Below, piece after piece: positions 55,150-63,679 of a stretch of DNA of 64,000 nucleotides. Position 1 is the stretch's first letter; every line of letters begins with the position of its first letter. The stretch comes from Sciscionella sediminilitoris (GTDB lineage Bacteria; Actinomycetota; Actinomycetes; Mycobacteriales; Pseudonocardiaceae): the NCBI RefSeq assembly GCF_000737195.2, contig NZ_JALM01000013.1, positions 124,001 through 188,000 on the forward strand, written 5' to 3'. Position numbers and translations under genes: made by a program. The notes under the pieces were generated by a model. It made no database searches, had not been told where the DNA came from, and worked only from the letters and a program-made list of their open reading frames with translations.

Positions 55150-57426
55150 TTGGCCGCTGCCACCAGATTCCTGAAACACGACGTACCTGCCTCGCTGGTC
55201 GTGTTCCTCATCGCGGTACCGCTCTCCCTGGGGATCGCGGTCGCCTCCGGAGCGCCGGTGATCGCCGGACTGATCGCCGCCGTGATCGGCGGGATCGTCG
55301 CCGGGGCTCTCGGCGGATCGCCCCTGCAGGTATCCGGCCCCGCGGCCGGGCTCACGGTCGTCGTCGCCGACCTGATCAACCGGTTCGGCTGGCAGGCGAC
55401 CTGTGCGATCACGCTCGCCGCCGGGCTGCTGCAGATCCTGCTCGGCCTGTCCCGCACCGCGCGGGCCGCGCTGGCCATTTCGCCCTCGGTGGTGCACGGG
55501 ATGCTCGCCGGAATCGGGCTGACCATCGTGTTCAGCCAGCTGCACGTGGTGCTCGGCGGCACGGCGGGCAGCAGCTTCGTGGACAACCTCACCGAGCTGC
55601 CGGGCCAGATCGCGAACCTGCACGGGGACGCGACCCTGCTCGGGCTCGGGGTGATCGCGGTGCTGCTGCTCTGGCCGCTGCTGCCGAAGAAGGCGCGAGT
55701 GGTGCCCGGTCCGCTGGTGGCGATCGCGGGAGCCACGCTGATCGCGGTGCTCGCCGGATCGGACGCGCCCCGGGTGGACCTGCCCGGCTCGATCCTGTCC
55801 TCGCTGACCGCTCCGGTGCTGCCGACCGGGGACCTCGGCGCGATCATCGTCGCGGTGCTGACCATCACCCTGATCGCCAGCGTGGAAAGCCTCGCCTCTG
55901 CGGTCGCGGTGGACGGGATGCACACCGGCAAGCGCGCGAACCTCAACCGTGAACTGATCGGCCAGGGCGCGGCGAACACGGTCTCCGGGGCGATCGGCGG
56001 CCTGCCCATCACCGGGGTGATCGTACGCAGTTCCACGAACGTGACCGCCGGAGCCAAGTCCCGTGCCTCGGCGATCCTGCACGGGGTCTGGGTGCTGCTG
56101 TTCTCCTCGCTGCTGTTCTCGGTCGTCGAACTGATCCCGCTGGCCGCGCTGGCCGGGCTGCTGGTGCACGTCGGCGCGAAACTGGTGAACCTCGGCCAGA
56201 TCAAACAGCTGCACCGGCACGGTGAATCGCTGGTGTACGCGGTCACCGTGGTCGCGGTGGTGCTGCTCAACCTGCTCGAGGGAGTGCTCATCGGGCTGGC
56301 GCTGTCCCTGCTGCTCGTGGTGTACCGGGTGGTGATCGCCTCGATCCGGGCGCAGCAGGCCGATGACCACACCTGGCGGCTCGCGGTGCACGGAAAGCTC
56401 TCCTTCCTGTCCATTCCGCGGCTGGCCCACGAACTGGGGCGGATCCCGGCGAACTCGCACGTGGTCGTCGAACTGATCACCGACTACCTCGACCACGCCG
56501 CCTACGAGTACCTGCACGGCTGGGTCACCCGGCACGAGGCGGCCGGTGGCACCGTGCACGTGGACGAGATCGGCCAGGCCGGACTGGAGTCCTCGCTGCA
56601 GCGCGGCCGGGAGGTCCGCACGAGGCATCTGCCGCGCTGGTTCACCCCGTGGTCGCACTGGCAGCGCATCGAGCACCCCGGGGAACAGCGTGCCGGGGAA
56701 CAGCGGGCCGGGACCGCGGAACACTCGCAGTCGCTCGACGTGGTGCTCAACGGTATCCGGGAGTACCAGATCCGGTCCCGGGAACTCATGCGCCCGCACA
56801 TGGCCAAGCTGGCCGAGGGGCAGCGTCCGCGGGCGATGTGGATCGGTTGCGGGGACAGCAGGATGGTGCCCAATGTGCTCACCTCGAGTGGTCCCGGGGA
56901 CCTGTTCACCGTGCGCAACATCGGCAACGTGGTGCCCGCCAGGGATTCCGGGACCGATGCCTCGGTCGCCGCTTCGCTCGAGTTCGCCGTCGGGGTGCTC
57001 GAGGTTCCCGTGCTCGTGGTGTGCGGGCACTCCGGCTGCGGTGCCATGCAGGCGCTGAGTGCGGGCGAGCCCACGGACGGCCCGCTCGGTGACTGGCTGG
57101 CCACCGCCGCCCCCACCATGGCGCGCTGGCGGGACGGCGATCCGATCGCGAGGGCCGCGGCCGAGGACGGATTCGGTGAGCTCGACCAGCTCGCGATGAT
57201 CAACGTGGCCGAGGGGCTGCGCAACCTGCACACCCATCCCGTGGTCGCGGATGCGGTCGCCACCGGGAAGCTGCAGCTGGTCGGCATGTTCCTGGACATC
57301 CCGAGCGGGCGGCTGCTCACCATGGACGAGGAAACCCGGCGGTTCGTCCCGGTCTCCGAGGGGCCGACCGTCCCAGTGCAGGCACAGGCCGAACGGGTGG
57401 TCCCCGAGGGTGCGACATCCGGGTGA
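55150..57426 (+). CDS. SulP anion transporter fused to beta-carbonic anhydrase
   Basis: A 758-residue fusion. Residues 1-400 form a SulP/SLC26 membrane transporter with about 11-14 helices (KHDVPASLVVFLIAVPLSLG, GLPITGVIVRSSTNVTAGAK). Residues 400-500 are a STAS-like region. Residues 540-740 are a beta-class carbonic anhydrase with zinc and catalytic residues in WIGCGDSRMVPNVL and VVCGHSGCGAMQAL. The likely job is bicarbonate uptake or flux coupled to CO2 hydration. The start is a TTG at 55150 after GAGAGGGGA. It stands between tmk and mtrA, where mycobacteria have no such gene. Confidence 0.92.
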   Translation: MAAATRFLKHDVPASLVVFLIAVPLSLGIAVASGAPVIAGLIAAVIGGIVAGALGGSPLQVSGPAAGLTVVVADLINRFGWQATCAITLAAGLLQILLGLSRTARAALAISPSVVHGMLAGIGLTIVFSQLHVVLGGTAGSSFVDNLTELPGQIANLHGDATLLGLGVIAVLLLWPLLPKKARVVPGPLVAIAGATLIAVLAGSDAPRVDLPGSILSSLTAPVLPTGDLGAIIVAVLTITLIASVESLASAVAVDGMHTGKRANLNRELIGQGAANTVSGAIGGLPITGVIVRSSTNVTAGAKSRASAILHGVWVLLFSSLLFSVVELIPLAALAGLLVHVGAKLVNLGQIKQLHRHGESLVYAVTVVAVVLLNLLEGVLIGLALSLLLVVYRVVIASIRAQQADDHTWRLAVHGKLSFLSIPRLAHELGRIPANSHVVVELITDYLDHAAYEYLHGWVTRHEAAGGTVHVDEIGQAGLESSLQRGREVRTRHLPRWFTPWSHWQRIEHPGEQRAGEQRAGTAEHSQSLDVVLNGIREYQIRSRELMRPHMAKLAEGQRPRAMWIGCGDSRMVPNVLTSSGPGDLFTVRNIGNVVPARDSGTDASVAASLEFAVGVLEVPVLVVCGHSGCGAMQALSAGEPTDGPLGDWLATAAPTMARWRDGDPIARAAAEDGFGELDQLAMINVAEGLRNLHTHPVVADAVATGKLQLVGMFLDIPSGRLLTMDEETRRFVPVSEGPTVPVQAQAERVVPEGATSG

Positions 57427-57487
57427 ATCACGCGGTAACGGTCGGGCCGCACGTCGAGAACCACACGCGTGATGGGACGATGGACAC

Positions 57488-58165
57488 ATGAAGGCACGTG
57501 TGCTCGTCGTTGACGATGATCCGGCGCTCGCCGAGATGCTCACCATCGTGCTGCGCGGGGAGGGATTCGAGACGGCGGTTGTCGGGGACGGCACCAAGGC
57601 CCTGCCCGCGATGCGTGAGATGCGGCCCGACCTCGTGCTGCTCGATCTGATGCTGCCCGGGATGAACGGGATCGATGTGGCGAAGGCGATCCGGGCGGAG
57701 TCCGGGGTGCCGATCGTGATGCTCACCGCCAAGAGCGACACGGTGGACGTGGTGCTCGGGCTCGAGTCCGGCGCCGACGACTACATCGTCAAGCCGTTCA
57801 AGCCCAAGGAACTGGTCGCCCGGGTGCGGGCCCGGTTGCGCAGGCTGGACGCCGAACCGGCCGAGTCGCTGGTGATCGGCGACCTGAGCATCGACGTGCC
57901 CGGTCACCAGGTGACCAGGGGCGAGGAACCGATCTCGCTGACCCCGCTGGAGTTCGACCTGCTGGTGGCCCTGGCCCGCAAGCCGCGGCAGGTGTTCACC
58001 AGAGAGGTGCTGCTCGAGCAGGTCTGGGGTTACCGGCACGCCGCGGACACCCGGCTGGTCAACGTGCACGTGCAGCGGCTGCGGTCCAAGGTCGAGCGCG
58101 ATCCGGAGCATCCCGAGGTGGTGTTGACCGTGCGCGGGGTCGGATACAAGGCCGGGCCACCGTGA
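57488..58165 (+). CDS. mtrA: Response regulator MtrA
   Basis: A 225-residue OmpR-type regulator. The receiver has VLVVDDDPALAEML, phosphoacceptor Asp53 in LVLLDLMLPGMNG, the switch Thr in VMLTAKSD and Lys in YIVKPFKPKEL. The winged helix is ISLTPLEFDLLVALARKPRQ to DTRLVNVHVQRLRSKVE. MtrA is an essential or near-essential controller of cell division and cell-wall genes in actinobacteria, acting with MtrB. The sequence is nearly uniform across the phylum. mtrB follows after a 96-base gap that contains a repeat-like stretch. Confidence 0.97.
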   Translation: MKARVLVVDDDPALAEMLTIVLRGEGFETAVVGDGTKALPAMREMRPDLVLLDLMLPGMNGIDVAKAIRAESGVPIVMLTAKSDTVDVVLGLESGADDYIVKPFKPKELVARVRARLRRLDAEPAESLVIGDLSIDVPGHQVTRGEEPISLTPLEFDLLVALARKPRQVFTREVLLEQVWGYRHAADTRLVNVHVQRLRSKVERDPEHPEVVLTVRGVGYKAGPP

Positions 58166-58214
58166 GCGAGCTTGCGAGCGAACCATGGATACAGCGCCTG
58201 GGCACGGCCGAGCC

Positions 58215-58232
58215 GAGCGCCAGCGAGGTGAG
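58215..58232 (+). repeat. Copy of the GAGCGCCAGCGAG repeat between mtrA and mtrB
   Basis: GAGCGCCAGCGAGGTGAG differs by one inserted G from the GAGCGCCAGCGAGTGAG unit in the hutF-hutI insertion (21492-21508). The whole 58166-58261 gap is rich in GCGAGC words. This suggests an interspersed repeat family in short intergenic gaps. Confidence 0.5.
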
Positions 58233-58261
58233 GCCGTGAGCGGACTGGTCCGAGCGGGATC

Positions 58262-59923
58262 GTGGCGACGACGGTGACGGAGCGGGCGAGACGGTTCGCC
58301 GCCTGGGCGCGCAGGTGCTCGGCGCGGTTCGGGACCGCTTGGCGGCGCTCGCTTCAGGTACGCGTGGTCACCAGCTGCCTCGCGCTCTCCGCCGCGGTCG
58401 TGTTCGTGCTCGGCATGCTGCTGCAGGTGCAGATCACCGACCAGCTGGTCACCACCAAGCGCAAGGCGGCGATCGATCAGACCGCGGCCTCGGCAGGCGA
58501 ACTGCGCGACATCCTCGCCAAGACCAGCCCGGGCCAGGACACCCTCGGCCCGTCTCTTTCCGATGCCCTCGACCAGCTGGTGTCCGCCCGGGGCGGCAGC
58601 CTGCACGACGGGCGTTCCGGGGCGGGTGAGTTCGAGCCGGTGATCTCGGCGACCGGGGTAGACCCGGTGGGCACCTACGCCACGCAGGTGCCATCCAAGC
58701 TGCGCCAGCTGGTGGAGGGCGGGACGACCGCCACCCAGATCACCACCCTGAACGGACGCAGCGGGCCGACCACCTTCCTCGTCGTCGGCACCTCGCTGAC
58801 CAGTGCGAGCAGCCCGGTGCAGCTGTATCTGCTGTTCCCGCTCACCTCGGAGAAGCAGACGCTGAGCATCGTGCAGGTCGCGGTGCTCGTGGCCGGACTC
58901 GTACTGGTGCTGCTGCTCGCGGGCATCGTGAACCTGGTGCTGCGCCAGGTCGTGCGCCCGGTACGCCAGGCCGCCGAGATCGCCGACCGGTTCGCGACCG
59001 GGGACTTCTCCGAGCGGATGCGCGTGGTCGGGGAGGACGACGTCGCCCGGCTCGGCGACTCCTACAACTCCATGGCGGACAACATCGCCGAGCAGATCCG
59101 CAGGCTCGAGGAGTTCAGCCAGTTGCAGCGCCGGTTCACCTCGGATGTCAGCCACGAGCTGCGCACCCCGCTGACCACGGTGCGAATGGCCGCCGACGTG
59201 CTCTACGCCTCGCGGGAGCAGTTCCCGAGCGGGCTCGCGCGCTCCACCGAGCTGATGGTCGACGAGCTGGACCGGTTCGAGGCCCTGCTCACCGACCTGC
59301 TGGAGATCTCCCGGCTGGACGCGGGTGTCGAGGAACTGTCCATCGAATCGGTCGATGTGCTCGGCGTGGTGCGCAGTGCCGCCGATTCGGTGCGCGGGAT
59401 CGCCGGGATCACCACGACCGAGATCGTGCTCGACGTCCCGGAGAACGAGACCCCGGCCTCGATCGACGCGCGCCGGGTGGAACGGATCCTGCGCAATCTG
59501 CTGGCCAACGCGGTCGATCACGGTGAGGGCAAACCGGTGCGCGTGGTGCTGCGCGCCGACCGGGACGCGGTCGCGATCGCCGTGCGCGACTACGGGGTCG
59601 GCCTACGCGTCGGGGAGGAGGAGCTGGTGTTCAACCGGTTCTGGCGGGCCGATCCGTCCAGGAACCGGCGTACCGGCGGCACCGGTCTCGGGCTGGCCAT
59701 CAGCCTCGAGGACGCGCGGCTGCACGGTGGCTGGCTCGAGGCGTGGGGCCGCCCCGATCAGGGGGCCTGTTTCCGGCTCACCCTGCCCCGTACCCCGGAG
59801 GCGGAACTGACCGCGAGCCCGGTGGGGCTGCCGCCTGTCGGATCCGCGCACCCTGACGCACCGGAGACCGAACCCGAGCGGGTGACCGCGCGTTCTGGGG
59901 GCGAGGAGGTGACCGAGCAGTGA
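58262..59923 (+). CDS. mtrB: Sensor histidine kinase MtrB
   Basis: A 553-residue membrane kinase. Transmembrane helix 1 is near residues 34-57 and helix 2 near 199-224, with an extracytoplasmic part of about 140 residues between. A HAMP linker follows, then the phosphoacceptor His in FTSDVSHELRTPLTTVR, and ATPase motifs NLLANAVDHGEG, RDYGVGL and TGGTGLGLAIS. The C-terminal 50 residues are acidic and Pro-rich. It phosphorylates MtrA in response to cell-wall or division state. The GTG at 58262 is the likely start. The stop overlaps lpqB by four bases. Confidence 0.96.
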   Translation: MATTVTERARRFAAWARRCSARFGTAWRRSLQVRVVTSCLALSAAVVFVLGMLLQVQITDQLVTTKRKAAIDQTAASAGELRDILAKTSPGQDTLGPSLSDALDQLVSARGGSLHDGRSGAGEFEPVISATGVDPVGTYATQVPSKLRQLVEGGTTATQITTLNGRSGPTTFLVVGTSLTSASSPVQLYLLFPLTSEKQTLSIVQVAVLVAGLVLVLLLAGIVNLVLRQVVRPVRQAAEIADRFATGDFSERMRVVGEDDVARLGDSYNSMADNIAEQIRRLEEFSQLQRRFTSDVSHELRTPLTTVRMAADVLYASREQFPSGLARSTELMVDELDRFEALLTDLLEISRLDAGVEELSIESVDVLGVVRSAADSVRGIAGITTTEIVLDVPENETPASIDARRVERILRNLLANAVDHGEGKPVRVVLRADRDAVAIAVRDYGVGLRVGEEELVFNRFWRADPSRNRRTGGTGLGLAISLEDARLHGGWLEAWGRPDQGACFRLTLPRTPEAELTASPVGLPPVGSAHPDAPETEPERVTARSGGEEVTEQ

Positions 59924-61716
59924 GACGTGGTGTGCGCTCGGCGCTTCCGGTGCTGCTGGTCGCGCTGCTGCTGGCCGGCTGCGCGAGTATCCAGGACGAG
60001 AACCAGCCGGTCGCGGTGCAGAACCAGCCCATCGGGGAAACCGGCCCCACCATCGACGGCCCCAAGACCGGTGAGGACCAGTGGGCCCTCGTCCGCTCCT
60101 TCGTCCTGGCCAATGCGCAGACCACGAAGGGGCACGCGGTGCCGCGCTCGTTCATCGCCGGGGAGCGCGCCAAGACCTGGAACCCGGGCAGGCAGATCAC
60201 GGTGATCGGCAACGACTTCAGCACCAACCCGAACCCCGGTGAGGTGCCCGGCGATCCCAATCAGCAGAGCGTGCTGCTGCGCGCCCGCAAGATCGGCACC
60301 CTCGCCGCCGACGGCAGCTTCCAAGCCGCGCAGGGCAACGACCAGAGCTACGAACAGAACATGACCGTCGCGAAGGACCGGAACAACGAGTGGCGGATCC
60401 GGACCGTCGCGGACGGGCTGGTCATCCGGGTCGCCGATTTCCAGCGCGCCTTCCAGCAGGTCACCCTGAACTTCATGGAGCCGAAGCTGCAGGCCCCGAT
60501 CCCGGATGTGCGTTATCTGCCGCGTGGCCCGGCAGCCGAGATCGCGAGCCGGATCGTGAACGACCTCATCCAGGGACCGTCGGCCGCGCTGCAGCCCGCC
60601 GTGCGCAACAACTTCACCACCATCGACTCCGAACAGCAGGCCACCGTGAAGGCGACCAATCCGGACTCGGTCGAGGTGAACCTCCCGCCGGTCGGCACGG
60701 CGAGTGAGACGCAGCGCAAGGGGATGATCGAGCAGATCGTGCGCTCGCTGCGCGGGGTGGTCGGCGGCCAGATCGAGGTGCGCAGTGACGGGGCGCCGCT
60801 GGACCCGAAGAAGCAGTACTACAAGTACTCGGACCTGCCCTCGTACTCGCTGTTCTCCCCCTCCCAGGACGCGGGACCGCTGTACGTGGCCGGTGGGGTG
60901 CTCAAGTCCTTCAGCCCGTCCTCCGATTCGGGTGCCGGTGGCAAGGACGACGCGAGCAAGATCGATGCGACGGCAGGGCTCTCGGACTGCCAGGCGGCCT
61001 CCGGGGCCCGTTCGCTTGACGGGGACCAGATCGCCATGGTGTGTGCCGGGCGGGACAAGCGCGAACGGATCCGGATCGGCACCTTCGGCAAGAGCGTGCG
61101 CGAGGTGCCCGACCTCGCCGAGACCGAGTTCACCAGGCCGACCTGGACCGCGGGCAGCCCGCAGAGCCAGGTCGGCTACGAGGTGTGGACCGTGGCGGAC
61201 GGGCACCGGATCCTGCGCCTGCACCGGGACGGGGAGAGCTGGCAGGTCACCGAGGTCGACGCGAGCCAGTTGTTCGACCGGTTCGGCAAGGGCGCGGCCA
61301 TCAGCGATCTGCGACTGTCCAGGGACGGCATCCACGCGGCCGCGATCGTGGACGGCAAGCTCGTGGTGAGCACGGTGCTGCGCAACGCCGACGGTCAGGC
61401 GCAGCTGTCCGCGCCCACCCAGATCGGCTACAACCTGACGAACGTCAGCGATCTGGACTGGGTGAGCCAGACCCAGCTGGTCGTGGTCTCCGGGCGCAAC
61501 GCGGACTCGCTGGCCACGGTGAGCGCGGACGGGCTGTACGTGCACAATCTGCCCACCACGAACATGTCGCCGCCGGTGCAGCGGATCGCGGCCGCCCCCG
61601 GTCAGCCGTTCATCGCGGTCGCCAGCGGGTCCGCGTTCAGCTCGGCCCAGGGCGGGGACTCCTGGGTGCCGCTCGGTTCCTCGAGCAAGGGCGCCGATCC
61701 CTTCTATCCCGGCTGA
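59920..61716 (+). CDS. lpqB: Lipoprotein LpqB, MtrAB accessory factor
   Basis: A 598-residue lipoprotein. The signal peptide ends in the lipobox LLLAGCAS with lipidated Cys21. A GerMN domain lies at about residues 200-310 (IASRIVNDLIQGPSAALQPA, IEQIVRSLRGVVGGQIEVRS), and the C-terminal half is a beta-propeller-like LpqB domain (YEVWTVADGHRILRLHRDGE, LTNVSDLDWVSQTQLVVVSG). LpqB contacts the outer part of MtrB and tunes MtrA signalling, cell wall and motility in mycobacteria. The GTG at 59920 overlaps the mtrB stop (GTGA), so the three genes form one operon. Confidence 0.95.
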   Translation: MRRGVRSALPVLLVALLLAGCASIQDENQPVAVQNQPIGETGPTIDGPKTGEDQWALVRSFVLANAQTTKGHAVPRSFIAGERAKTWNPGRQITVIGNDFSTNPNPGEVPGDPNQQSVLLRARKIGTLAADGSFQAAQGNDQSYEQNMTVAKDRNNEWRIRTVADGLVIRVADFQRAFQQVTLNFMEPKLQAPIPDVRYLPRGPAAEIASRIVNDLIQGPSAALQPAVRNNFTTIDSEQQATVKATNPDSVEVNLPPVGTASETQRKGMIEQIVRSLRGVVGGQIEVRSDGAPLDPKKQYYKYSDLPSYSLFSPSQDAGPLYVAGGVLKSFSPSSDSGAGGKDDASKIDATAGLSDCQAASGARSLDGDQIAMVCAGRDKRERIRIGTFGKSVREVPDLAETEFTRPTWTAGSPQSQVGYEVWTVADGHRILRLHRDGESWQVTEVDASQLFDRFGKGAAISDLRLSRDGIHAAAIVDGKLVVSTVLRNADGQAQLSAPTQIGYNLTNVSDLDWVSQTQLVVVSGRNADSLATVSADGLYVHNLPTTNMSPPVQRIAAAPGQPFIAVASGSAFSSAQGGDSWVPLGSSSKGADPFYPG

Positions 61717-61773
61717 CCGGCGGGGAGCGCGGAGCGGGCCGGAACTGTCGGTGCCGCGGTGCACCATGACCGC

Positions 61774-62439
61774 ATGCCGCTCGCCGAACTCGTCGATCTC
61801 GTCCTGCCGCGCACCTGCGTCGGCTGCGCGGCGCGGGGCAGCGGCTGGTGCGCGCGTTGCCGGGCCGGATGCGCGCGGCCGGTGCGGTTGCCCGGCCCGA
61901 GCAGGCTCGCCCGGCTCGGCGTGTACGCGATCACCGGGCACACCGGCAGCGCCCGGGCCGCCGTGCTCGCCTACAAGGAGCGCAACCGCCGCGACCTGGC
62001 CCGCGAGCTCGCCGGGGTGTTCGCCACCGCGGTCCCCGGGGTGCGCGCGGCCGAACACGGAGCCGACCGGCGCACCGTGTGCCTGGTGCCGGCCCCTTCG
62101 GCGCGGCGGGCATCGGTGGCCCGCGGCGGGGCGCACATGAGCCGGATCGCACGGGAGGTGGCCGCCCTGCTCGGTGACGGTGCACGGGTCGCCGAGCCGT
62201 TCGCGCTGACCAGGGGAGTGCGCGATTCGGTGGGGCTCGACCGCGGCGCCCGGCTGGCGAACCTCACCGGGCATCTCCGGCTGACCGGGGAAGCCCTGCC
62301 CGGCGGCGAAGAGGCGGTCGTGCTGCTCGACGACGTGGTGACCACCGGGGCCACGGTGACCGCCTGCGCCAGGGCACTGCGTTCGCGCGGGGTCCGCCCG
62401 GTCGCCGCGCTCGCGTTGACCTCACCGGCACGACCGTGA
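61774..62439 (+). CDS. comF: ComF family phosphoribosyltransferase-like protein
   Basis: A 221-residue protein with an N-terminal four-Cys zinc site (RTCVGCAARGSGWCARCRAG, residues 13-32) and a C-terminal type I PRTase fold. The PRPP loop is VVLLDDVVTTGATVTA, and the middle has the family segment LAYKERNRRDLARELAG. ComF proteins in naturally competent bacteria help DNA uptake; the actinobacterial homologues next to lpqB (Rv3242c) have no proven role. I chose the ATG at 61774; a GTG 15 bases upstream is in frame. A 415-base gap follows. Confidence 0.88.
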   Translation: MPLAELVDLVLPRTCVGCAARGSGWCARCRAGCARPVRLPGPSRLARLGVYAITGHTGSARAAVLAYKERNRRDLARELAGVFATAVPGVRAAEHGADRRTVCLVPAPSARRASVARGGAHMSRIAREVAALLGDGARVAEPFALTRGVRDSVGLDRGARLANLTGHLRLTGEALPGGEEAVVLLDDVVTTGATVTACARALRSRGVRPVAALALTSPARP

Positions 62440-62470
62440 ACGCGTCACTCTGTCGGGTGAAATGCGAGGT

Positions 62471-62497
62471 GGGAACCCGTCCGGCTACTCGTCCGTT
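62471..62497 (+). promoter_or_regulatory. Candidate SigR/SigH-type promoter upstream of hpf
   Basis: GGGAAC at 62471-62476 and CGTT at 62494-62497 are separated by 17 bases, matching the thiol-stress ECF promoter form GGGAAY-N16-18-CGTT known for SigR (Streptomyces) and SigH (mycobacteria). The leader to hpf would be about 350 bases. The rest of the 62440-62854 gap holds no ORF with good codon use and no structure I can name. Confidence 0.45.
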
Positions 62498-62854
62498 GGT
62501 CGGATGTGCGACGCGGAACGGGCACCCGATCGATGGTCTCGAGGGCGCTCGGCTACGCACGAACGGGTGCCGGAATCCGGACCGGCCGAGGAACACCGGG
62601 CAGCGAACCACGCTGCGTATCGACGGTGGTTCAGCCTCCCAGGGGGCTGTCGAAACCGCCGCGATCCGACTACCGTGCACCGCAATCGCTGAAGTCAGCG
62701 ACGGGAGGGAGGCGAACCGCCATGTTCCTGGCGCCGACGCCGCGATGAGCTGACGGGTCCGGCGCCATACCGATTCGATTTCGAACCCACCGAGCCGGCC
62801 GAGGCGGAGCGCGTGGTGTTCGAAAGCCCCTGCACCAAGTGATGGAGGTCGTGT

Positions 62855-63532
62855 ATGGACATCATCGTGAAGGGCCGCAACGTGGAGGTCCCCGAGCATT
62901 ACCGGGTGCACGTAGCGGAGAAGCTGGATCGACTCGAGCGGTACGACAAGAAGTTCATCCGGTGCGATGTCGAACTGATTCACGAGCCCAACCGCAGGCA
63001 GGCGAAGAACTGCCAGCGAGTGCAGATCACCGCAAGGGGGAAAGGGCCGACCGTCCGCGCCGAGGCGTGTGCAGGCGATTTCTACGCCGCGCTCGACGCA
63101 TCGGTGGCCAAGCTGGAGTCGCGGTTGCGCAAGGCACACGACCGCCGGAAGGTGCATCACGGCAGGCGCACCCCGGCCTCGGTCGCCGCCGCGACGAACG
63201 GCGAGATGCCGCGCATGGTTCCCGATGTCGCCAAGTTCGACGGCCGGGCCGGGGCGCTGGCCACGGCCGTGCTCGAGGCACCGGCACGGGAGCAGGAGGT
63301 GAACGGGGAGATCCCCCAGCAACGCCTCGAAGCCGGTGACGAGGAGAACCTGCCCGGCCGGATCGTGCGCGAGAAGCAGCATTCCGCCGAGCCGATGACC
63401 GTTGACCAGGCACTTTACGAGATGGAACTGGTCGGTCACGACTTCTACCTGTTCTCGGATGTGACCTCCGGAAGGCCGAGCGTCGTCTACCGCAGGCGAG
63501 GCTTCGACTACGGGGTGATCAGGCTGAGCTGA
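62855..63532 (+). CDS. hpf: Ribosome hibernation promoting factor, long form
   Basis: A 225-residue HPF. Residues 1-105 are the S30AE domain that sits in the ribosome decoding centre (MDIIVKGRNVEVPEHYRVHV, DFYAALDASVAKLESRLRKA). A flexible linker follows, then the C-terminal dimer domain at about 165-225 (KQHSAEPMTVDQALYEMELV, VYRRRGFDYGVIRLS) that joins two ribosomes into 100S particles. This protects idle ribosomes in stationary phase or stress. The ATG at 62855 has GGAGG upstream. It is followed by a terminator and secA, as in M. tuberculosis. Confidence 0.95.
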   Translation: MDIIVKGRNVEVPEHYRVHVAEKLDRLERYDKKFIRCDVELIHEPNRRQAKNCQRVQITARGKGPTVRAEACAGDFYAALDASVAKLESRLRKAHDRRKVHHGRRTPASVAAATNGEMPRMVPDVAKFDGRAGALATAVLEAPAREQEVNGEIPQQRLEAGDEENLPGRIVREKQHSAEPMTVDQALYEMELVGHDFYLFSDVTSGRPSVVYRRRGFDYGVIRLS

Positions 63533-63552
63533 GCCGCCCCGAGGAACGATTT

Positions 63553-63594
63553 CCGGAGCCCCCACGTTGTCCTTGCGGGCCGTGGGGGCTCCGG
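63553..63594 (+). terminator. Terminator between hpf and secA
   Basis: CCGGAGCCCCCACG pairs with CGTGGGGGCTCCGG (14 bp) around a 14-base loop, 20 bases after the hpf stop. Confidence 0.85.
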
Positions 63595-63679
63595 TCTGCC
63601 CGGACGCCTACCATGACTGCTCGAGAGAAGGCTGCATGGCTGTACTGGTGAACAGGCGAAAGCGAGTGAGGTCGACCTG

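Noticed and set aside
62436-62753. A 105-codon open frame starting on the comF stop (GTGA).
   Set aside because: The overlap looks suggestive, but codon use is unlike the neighbours, the peptide has no recognisable pattern, and it covers the candidate hpf promoter region.
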